Below, in pieces: positions 1 through 9,239 of a stretch of 42,798 nucleotides of DNA; position 1 is the first letter of the stretch; each line of letters begins with the position of its first letter. A program made the position numbers and the translations under genes. Origin of the DNA: an uncultured Bacilli bacterium (GTDB lineage: Bacteria > Bacillota_I > Bacilli_A > RF39 > UBA660); assembly GCA_934101345.1 (NCBI GenBank), contig CAKOQV010000004.1, positions 1-42,798 on the forward strand, given 5' to 3'. The notes under the pieces are model-generated. The model ran no database searches, was not told the origin of the DNA, and was given only the letters and a program-made list of their open reading frames with translations.

Positions 1-1
1 G

Positions 2-136
2 TATATTTCTAATATTAAAAATGGTGTTAAATATGTTGAAAAAGATTTTATTAGCACTAGTAAAAATGAAAATAAAAAATCTTCTGTTGATGAACTTATT
101 GATTTAATGGGAGAAAATATAATAGAATATAAATAA
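2..136 (+). CDS. dnaX: DNA polymerase III subunit tau/gamma, C-terminal fragment
   Basis: An open frame enters from the left edge and stops at TAA 134-136. The last residues read SVDELIDLMGENIIEYK, which resembles the short acidic and hydrophobic tail of Firmicutes DnaX. The assignment rests mainly on position: ybaB and recR follow directly, as they follow dnaX in Bacillus and many other bacteria. DnaX is the clamp-loader ATPase of the replisome; its ATPase domain lies outside the window. The frame is only 44 codons, so sequence evidence alone is weak. Confidence 0.7.
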   Translation, partial: YISNIKNGVKYVEKDFISTSKNENKKSSVDELIDLMGENIIEYK

Positions 137-152
137 AGGAGATTGATTTAAA

Positions 153-449
153 ATGAATTTACAAAATATGATGATGCAAGCAAGAAAAATGCAAAAGGAT
201 ATTGAAAAGACTAAAAGTGAACTTGAAAGTAAAGATTATGAGGGTAATTCTCAGTTTGTTGCTGCTGTTGTTAGTGGAAATGGAAAGTTAAAATCTATTA
301 ATATTGATATGGAAGAACTAGCAAGTGATGATAGAGAAATATTGGAAGATATGGTATTAGTAGCAGTAAATAACGCTATTGATAAAATGGAAAAGGACAA
401 AGAAGAAAAATTTGGTAAGTATGGCCAGATGTTTAATGGTTTGATGTAA
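153..449 (+). CDS. ybaB: YbaB/EbfC family nucleoid-associated protein
   Basis: The 98-residue product has the YbaB/EbfC pattern: an N-terminal Met/Gln-rich helix (NLQNMMMQARKMQKD), a central beta sheet (FVAAVVSGNGKLKSINID) and a C-terminal helix ending in a Met/Gly-rich tail. Family members are dimeric DNA-binding proteins of the nucleoid. The start is supported by AAAGGAGA about 10 bases upstream. The gene sits between dnaX and recR, and the recR start follows one base after its stop, so the two are probably translationally coupled. Confidence 0.95.
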   Translation: MNLQNMMMQARKMQKDIEKTKSELESKDYEGNSQFVAAVVSGNGKLKSINIDMEELASDDREILEDMVLVAVNNAIDKMEKDKEEKFGKYGQMFNGLM

Positions 450-450
450 T

Positions 451-1044
451 ATGTATCCTAATAGTATTAAAAATGTTATTGATTGTTTGAAAGATTTACC
501 TGGAATTGGCGAAAAAACTGCAGAAAGACTTGCTTTTTCTTTAATTAATTTTGATAAGGATAAACTTACTTTATTTTCTGAATCTATATGTGGCGTTAGA
601 GATAAGCTTACTAATTGTCAAATATGTGGTAATATTTGTGAGGGCGATGTTTGCCCTATATGCTTGGATAAAGAAAGAAATAGTAATCTTATATTTGTAG
701 TTGAAAAGGCTAAAGATATTTCTTTATTTGAAAAAATTAATGTATATAAGGGAAAATATCATGTTCTTGGTGGTTTAATATCTCCGTTGGAGGGGATTGG
801 TCCAGAAGATATTAATATTAATAAATTAATTTCAAGAATTAATGATGATAATGTGAGTGAAATTATTCTTGCTTTGAAACCTTCAATTGAAGGGGAAACT
901 ACGATGCAATATATTAAAAAACTTCTTGAGAATAAGAATGTTAAGGTTACTAGAATTGCTACGGGTATTCCAATAGGAACTGATATTGAGTATATCGATC
1001 CTATGACACTGGAATTTGCTTTAGAGGGTAGAAAAGACATATAA
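451..1044 (+). CDS. recR: Recombination mediator protein RecR
   Basis: RecR works with RecO (and RecF) to load RecA at single-stranded gaps. The 197-residue protein is of normal family length. It shows a helix-hairpin-helix near residues 15-30 (DLPGIGEKTAERLAF), a four-cysteine zinc site (C56, C59, C68, C71), and a Toprim domain beginning around residue 80 (IFVVEKAKDI). Its ATG lies one base after the ybaB stop without a strong separate ribosome binding site, which suggests coupling. The dnaX-ybaB-recR order is classical. Confidence 0.97.
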   Translation: MYPNSIKNVIDCLKDLPGIGEKTAERLAFSLINFDKDKLTLFSESICGVRDKLTNCQICGNICEGDVCPICLDKERNSNLIFVVEKAKDISLFEKINVYKGKYHVLGGLISPLEGIGPEDININKLISRINDDNVSEIILALKPSIEGETTMQYIKKLLENKNVKVTRIATGIPIGTDIEYIDPMTLEFALEGRKDI

Positions 1045-1085
1045 TTTTCTATGTCATCATATAATTTCTTGGGTGAAATGTAATT

Positions 1086-1274
1086 ATGCTAAAAAAAGTT
1101 TTTTTATTAATAAGAAGATTTATATTTGGTGTACTATTTATTTATGCTTTTAATGTTATTGTTTTTCCTATTAATGTAACGATTTCGATGAATATATTTA
1201 CTATTTTGATTGTTTCTATTTTTGGATTGCCTGGCATTATTGGCATTTGTTTATTTTCTATTTTTGTTTTGTGA
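1086..1274 (+). CDS. bofA: BofA-like inhibitor of pro-sigma-K processing
   Basis: A 62-residue, very hydrophobic protein with two predicted membrane segments. Its C-terminal part (INVTISMNIFTILIVSIFGL, then PGIIG) matches the conserved BofA pattern. In B. subtilis, BofA holds the SpoIVFB protease inactive in the outer forespore membrane until late sporulation. Its position after recR is the same as in Bacillus. It is shorter than B. subtilis BofA (about 87 residues), mostly at the N terminus. The ribosome binding site is modest (GGGTGAA about 12 bases upstream). Confidence 0.85.
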   Translation: MLKKVFLLIRRFIFGVLFIYAFNVIVFPINVTISMNIFTILIVSIFGLPGIIGICLFSIFVL

Positions 1275-1287
1275 GAGGAGTAATATT

Positions 1288-2235
1288 ATGTTAGAAAATT
1301 ATAAGTATGAACAGCCTACATTATATAATACTTTAAATAATTCTATTATTAATAATAAGTTATCTCATGCTTATTTGTTTGATTCTAACGGTAATAGTGA
1401 TGTTTATGATATTGCTTTGACTTTTACTAAGATGATTATTATCTCTGAAATTACAAATGAAAATGAAAAAAGTAATATTTGTATGCGAATTGATGATGGA
1501 AATTATGTTGATGTTAAGGTTATTGAACCTGATGGTATGTGGATAAAAAAGGATCAACTTTTAGATTTGCAAAGTGAATTTAGTAAGAAATCTATTGAGG
1601 GTAGTAAAAAAGTTTATATTATTAAGTCTGCTGATAAAATGAATATTCAAACGGCTAATTCTATACTTAAGTTTTTAGAGGAACCTATTGATGAAATAAT
1701 TGCTATATTGATTGTTGATAATATTAATTTAATGTTACCTACGATTGTGTCTAGATGTCAGGTTATTAAATTAAACAAAAAATCTTTGTCTTTAAATAGT
1801 ATTGATAATTTTTCTGCATATTTTTATCAACCTAGGTATGCTTTACTTACTGAGACTGAAAAAAGAAAACTAATGGAATCTGCAATTAATTTTATTCATT
1901 ATATGGAAAATAATGGAATTGATACGATTATTTATACTAAAAAATTATGGCATAATATTTTTAAAGATAGAGATTTGTGTATATTAGCTGTTAATCTTTG
2001 TATTTATTTTTATTATGATACTATCAAATATAAATGTGATTTGAATAATTATTTTTATGGGGACAAGCTATCTGAGATTAGTTTTGTTTCTGAAAATAAT
2101 GATTATGATGATTTAATTAAAAAAATTCAGGTATTAGATAGAACAGAAAACTATTTAAAAAGAAACTTGAATATAAATTTACTTATTGATAAAATGATTA
2201 TAGATATGTGTGGTGATAATTATGAAGATAGTTAA
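1288..2235 (+). CDS. holB: DNA polymerase III subunit delta prime
   Basis: Delta prime is the clamp-loader stator subunit. The 315-residue product has the AAA-type N-terminal region (SHAYLFDSNGNSD, where the P-loop is degenerate as is usual for delta prime), the DQLLDLQSEFSKKS segment, the motif SADKMNIQTANSILKFLEEP and the sensor-1 region MLPTIVSRCQVIKL. I chose ATG 1288 over an in-frame upstream start because GAGAGGAG lies about 8 bases before it and the upstream extension overlaps bofA. The 3' end overlaps ricT by 14 bases. In Bacillus tmk lies between bofA and holB; it is absent here. Confidence 0.92.
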   Translation: MLENYKYEQPTLYNTLNNSIINNKLSHAYLFDSNGNSDVYDIALTFTKMIIISEITNENEKSNICMRIDDGNYVDVKVIEPDGMWIKKDQLLDLQSEFSKKSIEGSKKVYIIKSADKMNIQTANSILKFLEEPIDEIIAILIVDNINLMLPTIVSRCQVIKLNKKSLSLNSIDNFSAYFYQPRYALLTETEKRKLMESAINFIHYMENNGIDTIIYTKKLWHNIFKDRDLCILAVNLCIYFYYDTIKYKCDLNNYFYGDKLSEISFVSENNDYDDLIKKIQVLDRTENYLKRNLNINLLIDKMIIDMCGDNYEDS

Positions 2236-2998
2236 TGTTAAGATTAATAATGACTTTGGTAAAACTTTGTATTTTGATTGTAATAATTTTAATTTAAAAA
2301 AAAATTTAACTGTCATTGTTAATACAGAAAGGGGACTTGAATTTGGCACAGTTCTTGATTTTCTTGATGTTGAAGATGGTAATTATGAAAAAATTATTAG
2401 AATTGCTACTAAAAAGGATTATCTTCAATATTTAAAAAATATTAGTGATGCAAAATCGGCTCTTGATAAATGCCGTGAACTTGCTGAAAAAAATGGTTTA
2501 AAAATGGTTATTATTGATGCAACTTATAATTTTGACAAAAGTCAATTATTATTTAGATTTTTAGCAGATGAGAGAATTGATTTTAGAAGTTTAGCTAGGG
2601 AATTAGGGTCTAGACTTAAAACAAGAATTGAATTAAGACAAATAGGCATTAGAGATAAAGCAAAAGAAGTTGGCGGTATTGGTCCTTGTGGAAGACATTT
2701 ATGTTGTAGTACCTTTCTTACTAGTTTTGATGCCGTATCTATTAGTATGGCTAAAAATCAAGGCCTTGCATTAAATCCTACTAAAATTAATGGTGTTTGC
2801 GGAAGATTACTTTGTTGTTTAAATTATGAAAATGAATTATATACTGAGCTAAAAAAAGATGTTTTAGAGGTTGGAAAAAAAACATTTATTAATGGAAAGG
2901 AAGGAAGGGTTATTTCATCAGAACCTTTACGCGGTAAATATAAAGTACTTGTTGATGATGAAGTAATTGAAGTTGATGTAAATGATAGTAAAAAATAA
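2222..2998 (+). CDS. ricT: PSP1-domain regulatory protein RicT/YaaT
   Basis: The 258-residue protein carries the PSP1 domain and the diagnostic cysteines C156, C161, C162, C193, C198 and C199 in GPCGRHLCC and NGVCGRLLCCLNYE. In B. subtilis, RicT forms an Fe-S-containing complex with RicA and RicF that stimulates RNase Y-dependent mRNA maturation and affects sporulation and competence. I placed the start at ATG 2222, preceded by GGTGAT, rather than 12 bases upstream. It overlaps holB, and its own end overlaps the next gene, so the three are probably one transcript. The holB-ricT adjacency is conserved in Bacillus. Confidence 0.94.
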   Translation: MKIVNVKINNDFGKTLYFDCNNFNLKKNLTVIVNTERGLEFGTVLDFLDVEDGNYEKIIRIATKKDYLQYLKNISDAKSALDKCRELAEKNGLKMVIIDATYNFDKSQLLFRFLADERIDFRSLARELGSRLKTRIELRQIGIRDKAKEVGGIGPCGRHLCCSTFLTSFDAVSISMAKNQGLALNPTKINGVCGRLLCCLNYENELYTELKKDVLEVGKKTFINGKEGRVISSEPLRGKYKVLVDDEVIEVDVNDSKK

Positions 2999-3704
2999 TT
3001 TATTAAATTATAAAAATGCTTATATCTATCAAGATACTGAATATTTTAAAATGTCTCTTGATAGTCTTTTACTTGCTAAATTTGTAACAATTAATATGCG
3101 AGATAAAAAGATACTAGATTTGGCTACTGGTAATGCTCCTATTCCGATGCTTTTAACATATATGACTAAGGCTCATATATATGGTGTTGAAATACAAAAG
3201 GAAATATATTATTTGGGTAGAATATCTATTAATGAAAATAAGATGACAGATCAGATTACTTTGATAAATGATGATGTTAATAATCTTATTAATACTTTTG
3301 AATCTGATACTTTTGATGTTATTACTTGTAATCCTCCTTATTTTAAAACTAATAATGTTTTATTTGAAAATAATAATAATATTAAATCTTTAGCAAGGCA
3401 TGAGAAAATGTTAACTTTAGAAGATGTATTTGGTGTTAGTAGATATTTGCTTAAAAATAATGGAAGGCTTGCCATGGTTCATAGAAGTGAAAGATTAATG
3501 GAAATATTGTTTCTTATGAAAAAATATAATTTTGAACCTAAAAAAATTAGATTTGTTTATCCTAATAGAACAAAAAATAGTGATTTGATTTTGATTGAGT
3601 GTACTTTAAATGGTAAAAGTGGTGTTAAAATTATGAATCCTTTATTTGTTTATGATAAAAAAGATGTTTATTCTAAAGAAGTAAAAGATATGTTTGGAGA
3701 GTGA
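2982..3704 (+). CDS. trmN6: tRNA1(Val) (adenine(37)-N6)-methyltransferase
   Basis: A class I SAM-dependent methyltransferase of the YabB/YfiC family, which modifies A37 of tRNA1(Val). The 240-residue protein shows the SAM motif I DLATGNAPIP near residues 46-55 and the catalytic NPPY of N6-adenine methylases (CNPPYFKTNN, near residue 115). The ATG lies inside the 3' end of ricT, a 17-base overlap. It corresponds to yabB in the Bacillus ricT-yabA-yabB-yazA-rsmI cluster; yabA and yazA are missing here. The function is inferred from the family. Confidence 0.88.
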   Translation: MIVKNNLLNYKNAYIYQDTEYFKMSLDSLLLAKFVTINMRDKKILDLATGNAPIPMLLTYMTKAHIYGVEIQKEIYYLGRISINENKMTDQITLINDDVNNLINTFESDTFDVITCNPPYFKTNNVLFENNNNIKSLARHEKMLTLEDVFGVSRYLLKNNGRLAMVHRSERLMEILFLMKKYNFEPKKIRFVYPNRTKNSDLILIECTLNGKSGVKIMNPLFVYDKKDVYSKEVKDMFGE

Positions 3705-3709
3705 GTTTT

Positions 3710-4549
3710 ATGATACAAAATAGTTATGATGAAAGTCCAACTTTGTATTTGATATCTACTCCTATTGGAAATTTAGAAGATATGACTTATAGGAGTGTTA
3801 AAATATTAAATGATGTTAGTGCTGTTTTTTCAGAAGATACAAGAGTAACTCTTAATTTACTTACTCATTATGGTATTAGTAAAAAATTGATTGCTCTTCA
3901 TGAACATAATGAAGATACTGCTAAAGAGAAGGTGCTAGACTATCTTAAAAATGGCGAGAGTGTTGCTTTGGTTACTGATAGAGGAACTCCAATAATTAGT
4001 GATCCTGGATATAAAACAGTAAAATATATTAGCGATAATGGTTATAATGTTGTTGCACTTCCTGGAGCTACTGCATTTGTTCCAGCACTTATTACTTCTG
4101 GTATTGCACCACAACCATTTTTGTTTTATGGATTTCTTGATAGCAAAGATAGTATTAGAAAGAAAGATTTAGAGGTTTTATCAGATGAAGAGAAAACAAT
4201 GATTTTTTATGAAGCACCTCATAGAATTATGAAAACTTTGAATATGATACTAGATATATTTGGTGATAGAGATATTAGTATATCTAGGGAGATTACTAAG
4301 AAGTTTGAGACTATTTATCGTGGAAAAATTAGTAATGTAATTAATCTTGTTCCTGAAAAAGGAGAATTTGTTATTGTTGTTAGTGGTATGAAAGAAAGAA
4401 AAATAGATGATACTATTAGTGTTCGTGATGCTGTAAATAATTATATTAGTGCTGGATTTGATGTAATGACTTCAATAAAAAAGGTTGCTAAAGATAGGAG
4501 ACTTGCTAAAAATGTTATTTATAAAGAGTATCATCAGGAGGATAAATAA
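3710..4549 (+). CDS. rsmI: 16S rRNA (cytidine(1402)-2'-O)-methyltransferase
   Basis: RsmI methylates the 2'-O of C1402 in the decoding centre of 16S rRNA. Conserved tetrapyrrole-methylase-fold motifs are visible: LISTPIGNLEDMTYRS, FSEDTRVT, LHEHNE, ALVTDRGTPIISDPG and ALPGATAFVPAL. Two in-frame starts exist, GTG 3701 and ATG 3710. The GGAG at 3696-3699 is too close to 3701 but correctly spaced for 3710, so I use ATG 3710 (279 residues). The stop TAA shares its last A with the ATG of pth, preceded by AGGAGG, an overlap typical of coupling. Confidence 0.96.
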   Translation: MIQNSYDESPTLYLISTPIGNLEDMTYRSVKILNDVSAVFSEDTRVTLNLLTHYGISKKLIALHEHNEDTAKEKVLDYLKNGESVALVTDRGTPIISDPGYKTVKYISDNGYNVVALPGATAFVPALITSGIAPQPFLFYGFLDSKDSIRKKDLEVLSDEEKTMIFYEAPHRIMKTLNMILDIFGDRDISISREITKKFETIYRGKISNVINLVPEKGEFVIVVSGMKERKIDDTISVRDAVNNYISAGFDVMTSIKKVAKDRRLAKNVIYKEYHQEDK

Positions 4550-5118
4550 TGAAGTTAATTGTGGGATTAGGTAATCCTGGACGAGAATACGAGAAAACTA
4601 GACATAATATTGGATTTAATGTTCTTGATTTATTAGCGGATAAGTACAATATTACATTTAGTGAAAATAAGAGATTTAATGCACTTGAGGCTAGTTTTAA
4701 TTTGATGGGAGTAAAGGTTATTTTAGTAAAACCACTTACTTTTATGAATTTATCTGGTGATAGTGTAATTAAGTATATGAATTATTATGATATTAACATT
4801 AATGATCTTTTGGTTATTCATGATGACTTGGATATGGAACTTGGTAAAATTAGAATTGTTTTTGATAGTTCTAGTGGTGGTCATAATGGAATTAAAAGTA
4901 TTATTAATAATTTGAATAGTCAGAAGTTTACTAGGTTAAAAATTGGTATTTCTCATAATAAAAATATTGATACTAAGGATTATGTACTTGGTAAATTTAA
5001 AGATGATGACTGGAAAGTTTTAACTGACTCTTATAACAAAGTACTTGATATTGTGGAAAACTTTATTACTAAAGATACTAATACTTTAAAACAAATTTAT
5101 AGTAATAAAAATAATTAG
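4549..5118 (+). CDS. pth: Peptidyl-tRNA hydrolase
   Basis: Pth releases peptides from prematurely dropped peptidyl-tRNAs. The 189-residue protein has the signature N-terminus MKLIVGLGNPGREYEKTRHN with catalytic His19, the PLTFMNLSG segment, the VIHDDLDMELGKIR motif with the catalytic Asp, and SGGHNGIKSI. Translation starts at an ATG overlapping the rsmI stop. In Bacillus the equivalent gene spoVC precedes mfd, with one small gene between; here pth and mfd are direct neighbours. Confidence 0.97.
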   Translation: MKLIVGLGNPGREYEKTRHNIGFNVLDLLADKYNITFSENKRFNALEASFNLMGVKVILVKPLTFMNLSGDSVIKYMNYYDININDLLVIHDDLDMELGKIRIVFDSSSGGHNGIKSIINNLNSQKFTRLKIGISHNKNIDTKDYVLGKFKDDDWKVLTDSYNKVLDIVENFITKDTNTLKQIYSNKNN

Positions 5119-5171
5119 ATATAAAATGGGATACAATATATTTGTATCTTTTAGTATTGGAGGTGAAATAT

Positions 5172-8100
5172 ATGAAGTTTTTTGATAATTTATTTGATGT
5201 TAATAATAGCGATGAACAACTAGTTACTGGTTTAAATAAAGAACTTAATAGTGTTTATGTTTATGATTATTTTAATAAATATAATAATAATATTTTACTT
5301 GTTACTAATTCTTTATATGAGGCTAATGATTTATATAATAGATTATCTAATTATACTGATAAAGTCTTGTTTTTTCCTATGGATGATTTTATGACTAGTG
5401 AGGCTTCAATTATTAGTCCTGAACTTATGATTGAGAGATTAAATACTTTGAATAAGCTTGTTAATAATGGTAAATATATTGTTGTAACTAATTTAATGGG
5501 TCTACTTAGATATCTTCCTAATAAGTCTTTATATAAGAAAAAAATTATTAATTTAAATGTTAATGAAGATGTAAATAGGGAGGTGTTAATTAACAGTTTA
5601 ATTGACTTAGGTTATGATAGAGTTCCACTTGTTACTAAGACTGGAGAGGTGGCTATTAGAGGATATGTAATTGATATATTTCCTATGGAAACTGATAGTC
5701 CTATTAGAATAGAATTTTGGGGAGATACTATTGATAGTATTAAATATTTTGATTTGGATAGTCAGATTTCTAGTGATAGTATTAATACTATTTCTATATA
5801 TCCTTTTACGGAATTTTTACTTGATAATAAGTTAGATGTTGACAGTAAAATGTGTAAGCAAAAGTATTTACCACATTATTCTAAGAATATTCAGGGTATA
5901 TGGAATTATTTAGATAATTATACTCTTATATATTATGATTATAACCAAATAATATCAGCTTATAGATTACTTAGGGAGAGTATTATTAATTATGATAAAG
6001 AGATAACGGATTCTATTAAGACTGATTATATGTTTGATATTTCTGATGTTAAATATAATCATATTATTTATATGTTAGAATTTGATAATATTATTGATTT
6101 GAATATTAAATGTAAAAACAATTATTTATCTAATAGTATTGATAATTTTCATGGGAATTTTGAAAAGATTAAAACAAGTCTTTTTAAATATATTAGTGAT
6201 GGTAAGACGGTTATTATGTGCATTGATAATAAAGATGTTGCTAAGAGGGTAATTACTTATTTAGATATTATGGATGATGTTGTGCTAACTAGAGAGAATG
6301 AGATTATTAAAAATAAGATTAATATTATTAATAAATATATTATAAGTGGATTTATATATAATAATTATGTTGTTATTTCTTCGAATGATTTATTTGGTAA
6401 AATAGAAGAAAAGAAAAAAGTTAAAAATAAATATAAAGTTGGTACTAAGATTAGTAATATTAGCAACTTAGAGAAGGGTGATTATATTGTTCACATTGAT
6501 CATGGTATAGGACAATATGTTGAACTATGTACTTTATCTAAGAATGGTTTGAAAAAGGATTATATTAAACTTTTATATGCTGATGGTGATGTTTTATATT
6601 TGCCAGTAGAAAAAATTGATAAAATTACTAAGTTTACTGGTAGAGAAGGGGCAATTGTAAGACTTGATAAGCTGGGTACTGATTCTTGGAATAAGAAGAA
6701 GGCTAGGGTTAGAAGTAAACTAGAGAATATTGCTGGAGATTTGATTAGAGTGTCTGCTGAAAGAGAAAATTCTAAAGGTTTTGCTTTTAGTCCTGATGAT
6801 GAAGAACAAATATTATTTGAAAGTAAATTTAAATATACTGCTACTGCTGATCAGGAGAGGGCTATAGGTATTATTAAGCATGAAATGGAAAAGGATAAAC
6901 CTATGGATATGCTCTTATGTGGTGATGTTGGATATGGAAAAACAGAGGTGGCTTTTAGAGCAATATTTAAAGCAGTTAATGATGGTAAACAAGTTGCATA
7001 TTTGTGTCCTACAACTATTCTTTCTAGTCAGCAATATAATTCTGCTTTAGACAGGTTTGCTGATTTTCCAATTAATATTGCATTACTTAATAGATTTACC
7101 TCTGTTAAAGAACAAAATGCTATTTTTAATAATTTAAAAGAAGGTAAAATTGATATTTTATTTGGTACACATAAACTTCTAAATGATAAAGTTGATTTTA
7201 AAGACTTGGGATTACTTATTATTGATGAAGAACAGAGATTTGGTGTTGTACATAAAGAGAAAGTTAAGAAATATAAGAGTAGTATTGATGTTTTAACTCT
7301 TAGTGCCACTCCTATTCCTAGGACTCTTCAGATGTCTATGTCTGGTATTAGAGGGCTTGCTCTTATTGAAACTCCTCCGGAGAAGAGAAGACCAATACAG
7401 ACTTATGTAATGCCTGAGAGTGTAAATATTATTAAAGATGCTATTTATAAAGAATTATCTAGAAATGGTCAAGTGTTTATGCTTTATAATAGTGTTGAAA
7501 AAATAGATAATAAACTTGAAGAGATACATAAATTGGTACCAGAGGCTAATATTAGATATGCTCATGGTAGAATGACTAAGGTTGAACTTGAGAATATTAT
7601 GATTGACTTTACTAATCATAAGTTTGATATATTACTTTGTACAACAATTATTGAGACTGGTATTGATATTCCTAATGTTAATACTTTGATTGTTTTAGAT
7701 GCTGATAGATTTGGCTTATCACAGTTATATCAAATTAGAGGTAGAATTGGTCGTAGTGATAGAATTGGTTATGCTTACCTTATGTATAATAGCAGAAAAG
7801 AACTTAATGATTTAGCAGTTAAAAGACTTAATACTATAAAAGAGTTTACTGAACTTGGTAGTGGTTTTAAGATAGCTATGAGAGATTTATCTATTAGAGG
7901 AGCTGGAGACATACTTGGTAGTGAACAATCTGGTTTTATTGACAGTATAGGTATTGATTTGTATTTGAAGATGTTAAAAGAAGAAGTTGATAAACTTAAG
8001 GGTATTAAGATAGAAGAAGAAAAAGATGAAAGTTCTAAACCTCTTATTGAAGTTGAAACTCATATTTCTAATGAATATGCTCCTGATGATGAAATTAAAC

Positions 8101-8489
8101 TTGAAGTTCATAAATTAATTAATAGTATTAATTCTAAGAAAGATATTGATAATTTATGTACTGTACTTAGTGATAGATTTGGTAAAGTTACTGATGAAAT
8201 GATTATTTATATGCATGAGGAATGGTTTGAGAAACAGGCTAAGTCTCTTAATATTAAAGAAACTAAACAGACTAAGAATTACGTTGAGATAGTTCTTCCA
8301 CAGTATTTGTCTAAACAAATTGACGGAGAAAAGTTATTTTTTACGGCATATGAGATATCTAAATATTTTAGATTTTCTTATAATAATAATCAGATTCATA
8401 TTTATTTAGATACTATTAAGTTAGATAAACATTTTGTTTATTATTTGAATGATTTACTTAGTGTTATTATTAAAGATATTAAGAAATAA
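5172..8489 (+). CDS. mfd: Transcription-repair coupling factor Mfd
   Basis: Mfd removes stalled RNA polymerase from DNA lesions and recruits UvrA. The 1105-residue protein has an N-terminal UvrB-like region (to about residue 350), the CarD-like polymerase-interaction domain (EKGDYIVHIDHGIGQYVEL, near residue 433), a SF2/RecG-like motor with Walker A GDVGYGKT near 584 and DEEQ near 685, the TLSATPIPRTLQMSM motif, the RGRIGRSDR motif VI, and a C-terminal TRCF domain. I chose ATG 5172, preceded by GGAGGTGA, over an in-frame ATG 30 bases upstream. A terminator hairpin follows the gene. Confidence 0.98.
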   Translation: MKFFDNLFDVNNSDEQLVTGLNKELNSVYVYDYFNKYNNNILLVTNSLYEANDLYNRLSNYTDKVLFFPMDDFMTSEASIISPELMIERLNTLNKLVNNGKYIVVTNLMGLLRYLPNKSLYKKKIINLNVNEDVNREVLINSLIDLGYDRVPLVTKTGEVAIRGYVIDIFPMETDSPIRIEFWGDTIDSIKYFDLDSQISSDSINTISIYPFTEFLLDNKLDVDSKMCKQKYLPHYSKNIQGIWNYLDNYTLIYYDYNQIISAYRLLRESIINYDKEITDSIKTDYMFDISDVKYNHIIYMLEFDNIIDLNIKCKNNYLSNSIDNFHGNFEKIKTSLFKYISDGKTVIMCIDNKDVAKRVITYLDIMDDVVLTRENEIIKNKINIINKYIISGFIYNNYVVISSNDLFGKIEEKKKVKNKYKVGTKISNISNLEKGDYIVHIDHGIGQYVELCTLSKNGLKKDYIKLLYADGDVLYLPVEKIDKITKFTGREGAIVRLDKLGTDSWNKKKARVRSKLENIAGDLIRVSAERENSKGFAFSPDDEEQILFESKFKYTATADQERAIGIIKHEMEKDKPMDMLLCGDVGYGKTEVAFRAIFKAVNDGKQVAYLCPTTILSSQQYNSALDRFADFPINIALLNRFTSVKEQNAIFNNLKEGKIDILFGTHKLLNDKVDFKDLGLLIIDEEQRFGVVHKEKVKKYKSSIDVLTLSATPIPRTLQMSMSGIRGLALIETPPEKRRPIQTYVMPESVNIIKDAIYKELSRNGQVFMLYNSVEKIDNKLEEIHKLVPEANIRYAHGRMTKVELENIMIDFTNHKFDILLCTTIIETGIDIPNVNTLIVLDADRFGLSQLYQIRGRIGRSDRIGYAYLMYNSRKELNDLAVKRLNTIKEFTELGSGFKIAMRDLSIRGAGDILGSEQSGFIDSIGIDLYLKMLKEEVDKLKGIKIEEEKDESSKPLIEVETHISNEYAPDDEIKLEVHKLINSINSKKDIDNLCTVLSDRFGKVTDEMIIYMHEEWFEKQAKSLNIKETKQTKNYVEIVLPQYLSKQIDGEKLFFTAYEISKYFRFSYNNNQIHIYLDTIKLDKHFVYYLNDLLSVIIKDIKK

Positions 8490-8512
8490 AGTTAAATATT
8501 TTATTTCTTTTT
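8481..8512 (+). terminator. Intrinsic terminator of mfd
   Basis: A 10 bp perfect stem (AAGAAATAAA with TTTATTTCTT) around a 9-base loop, followed by a short T run. The left arm overlaps the mfd stop codon. Confidence 0.75.
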
Positions 8513-8572
8513 GTTTACTTGTATAATTATTTATTTATTTGACAAAATATTAAAGAAAGTATAGGTGAATAT

Positions 8573-9103
8573 ATGAAAACAACTGGAGTTATTAGAAGAA
8601 TTGATGAACTTGGTAGAATTGTTATACCAAAAGAAATTAGAAAGAGTTTAAGAATTAAAAATGGTGAAAGTTTAGAAGTTTATTTAGATGGTGATAGTAT
8701 TATATTAAAGAAATTTTCACAAATTGAAAGTTTAGAAAGTATTTCTGTTGACTATGTTGAGGCATTTAATCAAATTATTAAGCATAATATTATTGTTACT
8801 GATAGAGATAAAGTGGTTGCTGTTAGTGGTCCTTTAAAGAAGAAGTATTTGGGTAAAAATATTAATGAATTTACTGAACGTTCTATTGAAAGAAGAGATT
8901 CTTTTTCTGAAAAGCAAAAGAAGGAGTTTAAAATTATTGAGGATGAAGAAGATGTTGGTTATTATACTTTTGCTTCGATTGTTAATAATGGTGATGCTAT
9001 TGGTAGTGTAATATTGATATCTTTAGATACTCCTTTATCTGATACTGAAGATAAACTGGCTATTGTTTTATCTAATTTACTTAGTAAACAATTTATTGAT
9101 TAA
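8573..9103 (+). CDS. spoVT: Stage V sporulation transcription factor SpoVT
   Basis: SpoVT is an AbrB-type regulator of forespore genes. The 176-residue product is close to the B. subtilis length. It begins with the swapped-hairpin DNA-binding domain (TTGVIRRIDELGRIVIPKEI, then RKSLRIKNGESLEVY) in residues 2-50, and the rest corresponds to the GAF-like ligand domain. Its place immediately after mfd is shared with Bacillus, which supports SpoVT over the AbrB paralogue. A TTGACA at about 8540 lies upstream, but the spacing to a -10 box is poor, so the promoter is uncertain. The region after the stop contains a paired-hairpin element on the opposite strand. Confidence 0.95.
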   Translation: MKTTGVIRRIDELGRIVIPKEIRKSLRIKNGESLEVYLDGDSIILKKFSQIESLESISVDYVEAFNQIIKHNIIVTDRDKVVAVSGPLKKKYLGKNINEFTERSIERRDSFSEKQKKEFKIIEDEEDVGYYTFASIVNNGDAIGSVILISLDTPLSDTEDKLAIVLSNLLSKQFID

Positions 9104-9115
9104 TTTATTTATGTC

Positions 9116-9206
9116 CACTAGTAAGCCTTATGTATAAGTCTTACTAGTGTTATTTTTAGCCTGTAGTCTAAAAATAATGTACCAACCGTACGTATTATAT
9201 ATAAGC
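9116..9206 (-). repeat. Paired-hairpin element, copy 1 (minus strand)
   Basis: Read on the minus strand: a leader GCTTATATATAATACGTACG followed by GTTGGTACA, then hairpin 1 (9150-9177; a 10 bp stem TTATTTTTAG/CTAAAAATAA, an A/G mismatch, a C-G pair, loop TACA), then hairpin 2 (9116-9149; a 10 bp stem CACTAGTAAG/CTTACTAGTG, an A/G mismatch, CTTA/TAAG, loop TACA). Leader and architecture match copies 3 and 4. It points toward the spoVT 3' end, so it cannot be a leader for the next gene. Read on the plus strand, the 9116-9149 hairpin followed by TTATTTTT could also act as a spoVT terminator. The function is unknown. Confidence 0.7.
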
Positions 9207-9239
9207 ATATTATATATATTAAGAAATTAATTTTAGTAG

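Noticed and set aside
759..1040. Antisense open frames opposite recR, mfd, clpC, dusB and prfB
   Set aside because: They run opposite well-supported genes, lack ribosome binding sites and have low-complexity composition typical of AT-rich shadows.
1272..1274. Mollicutes-type code with TGA read as tryptophan
   Set aside because: TGA ends bofA, trmN6 and others in natural positions, and Trp codons in conserved motifs are TGG.
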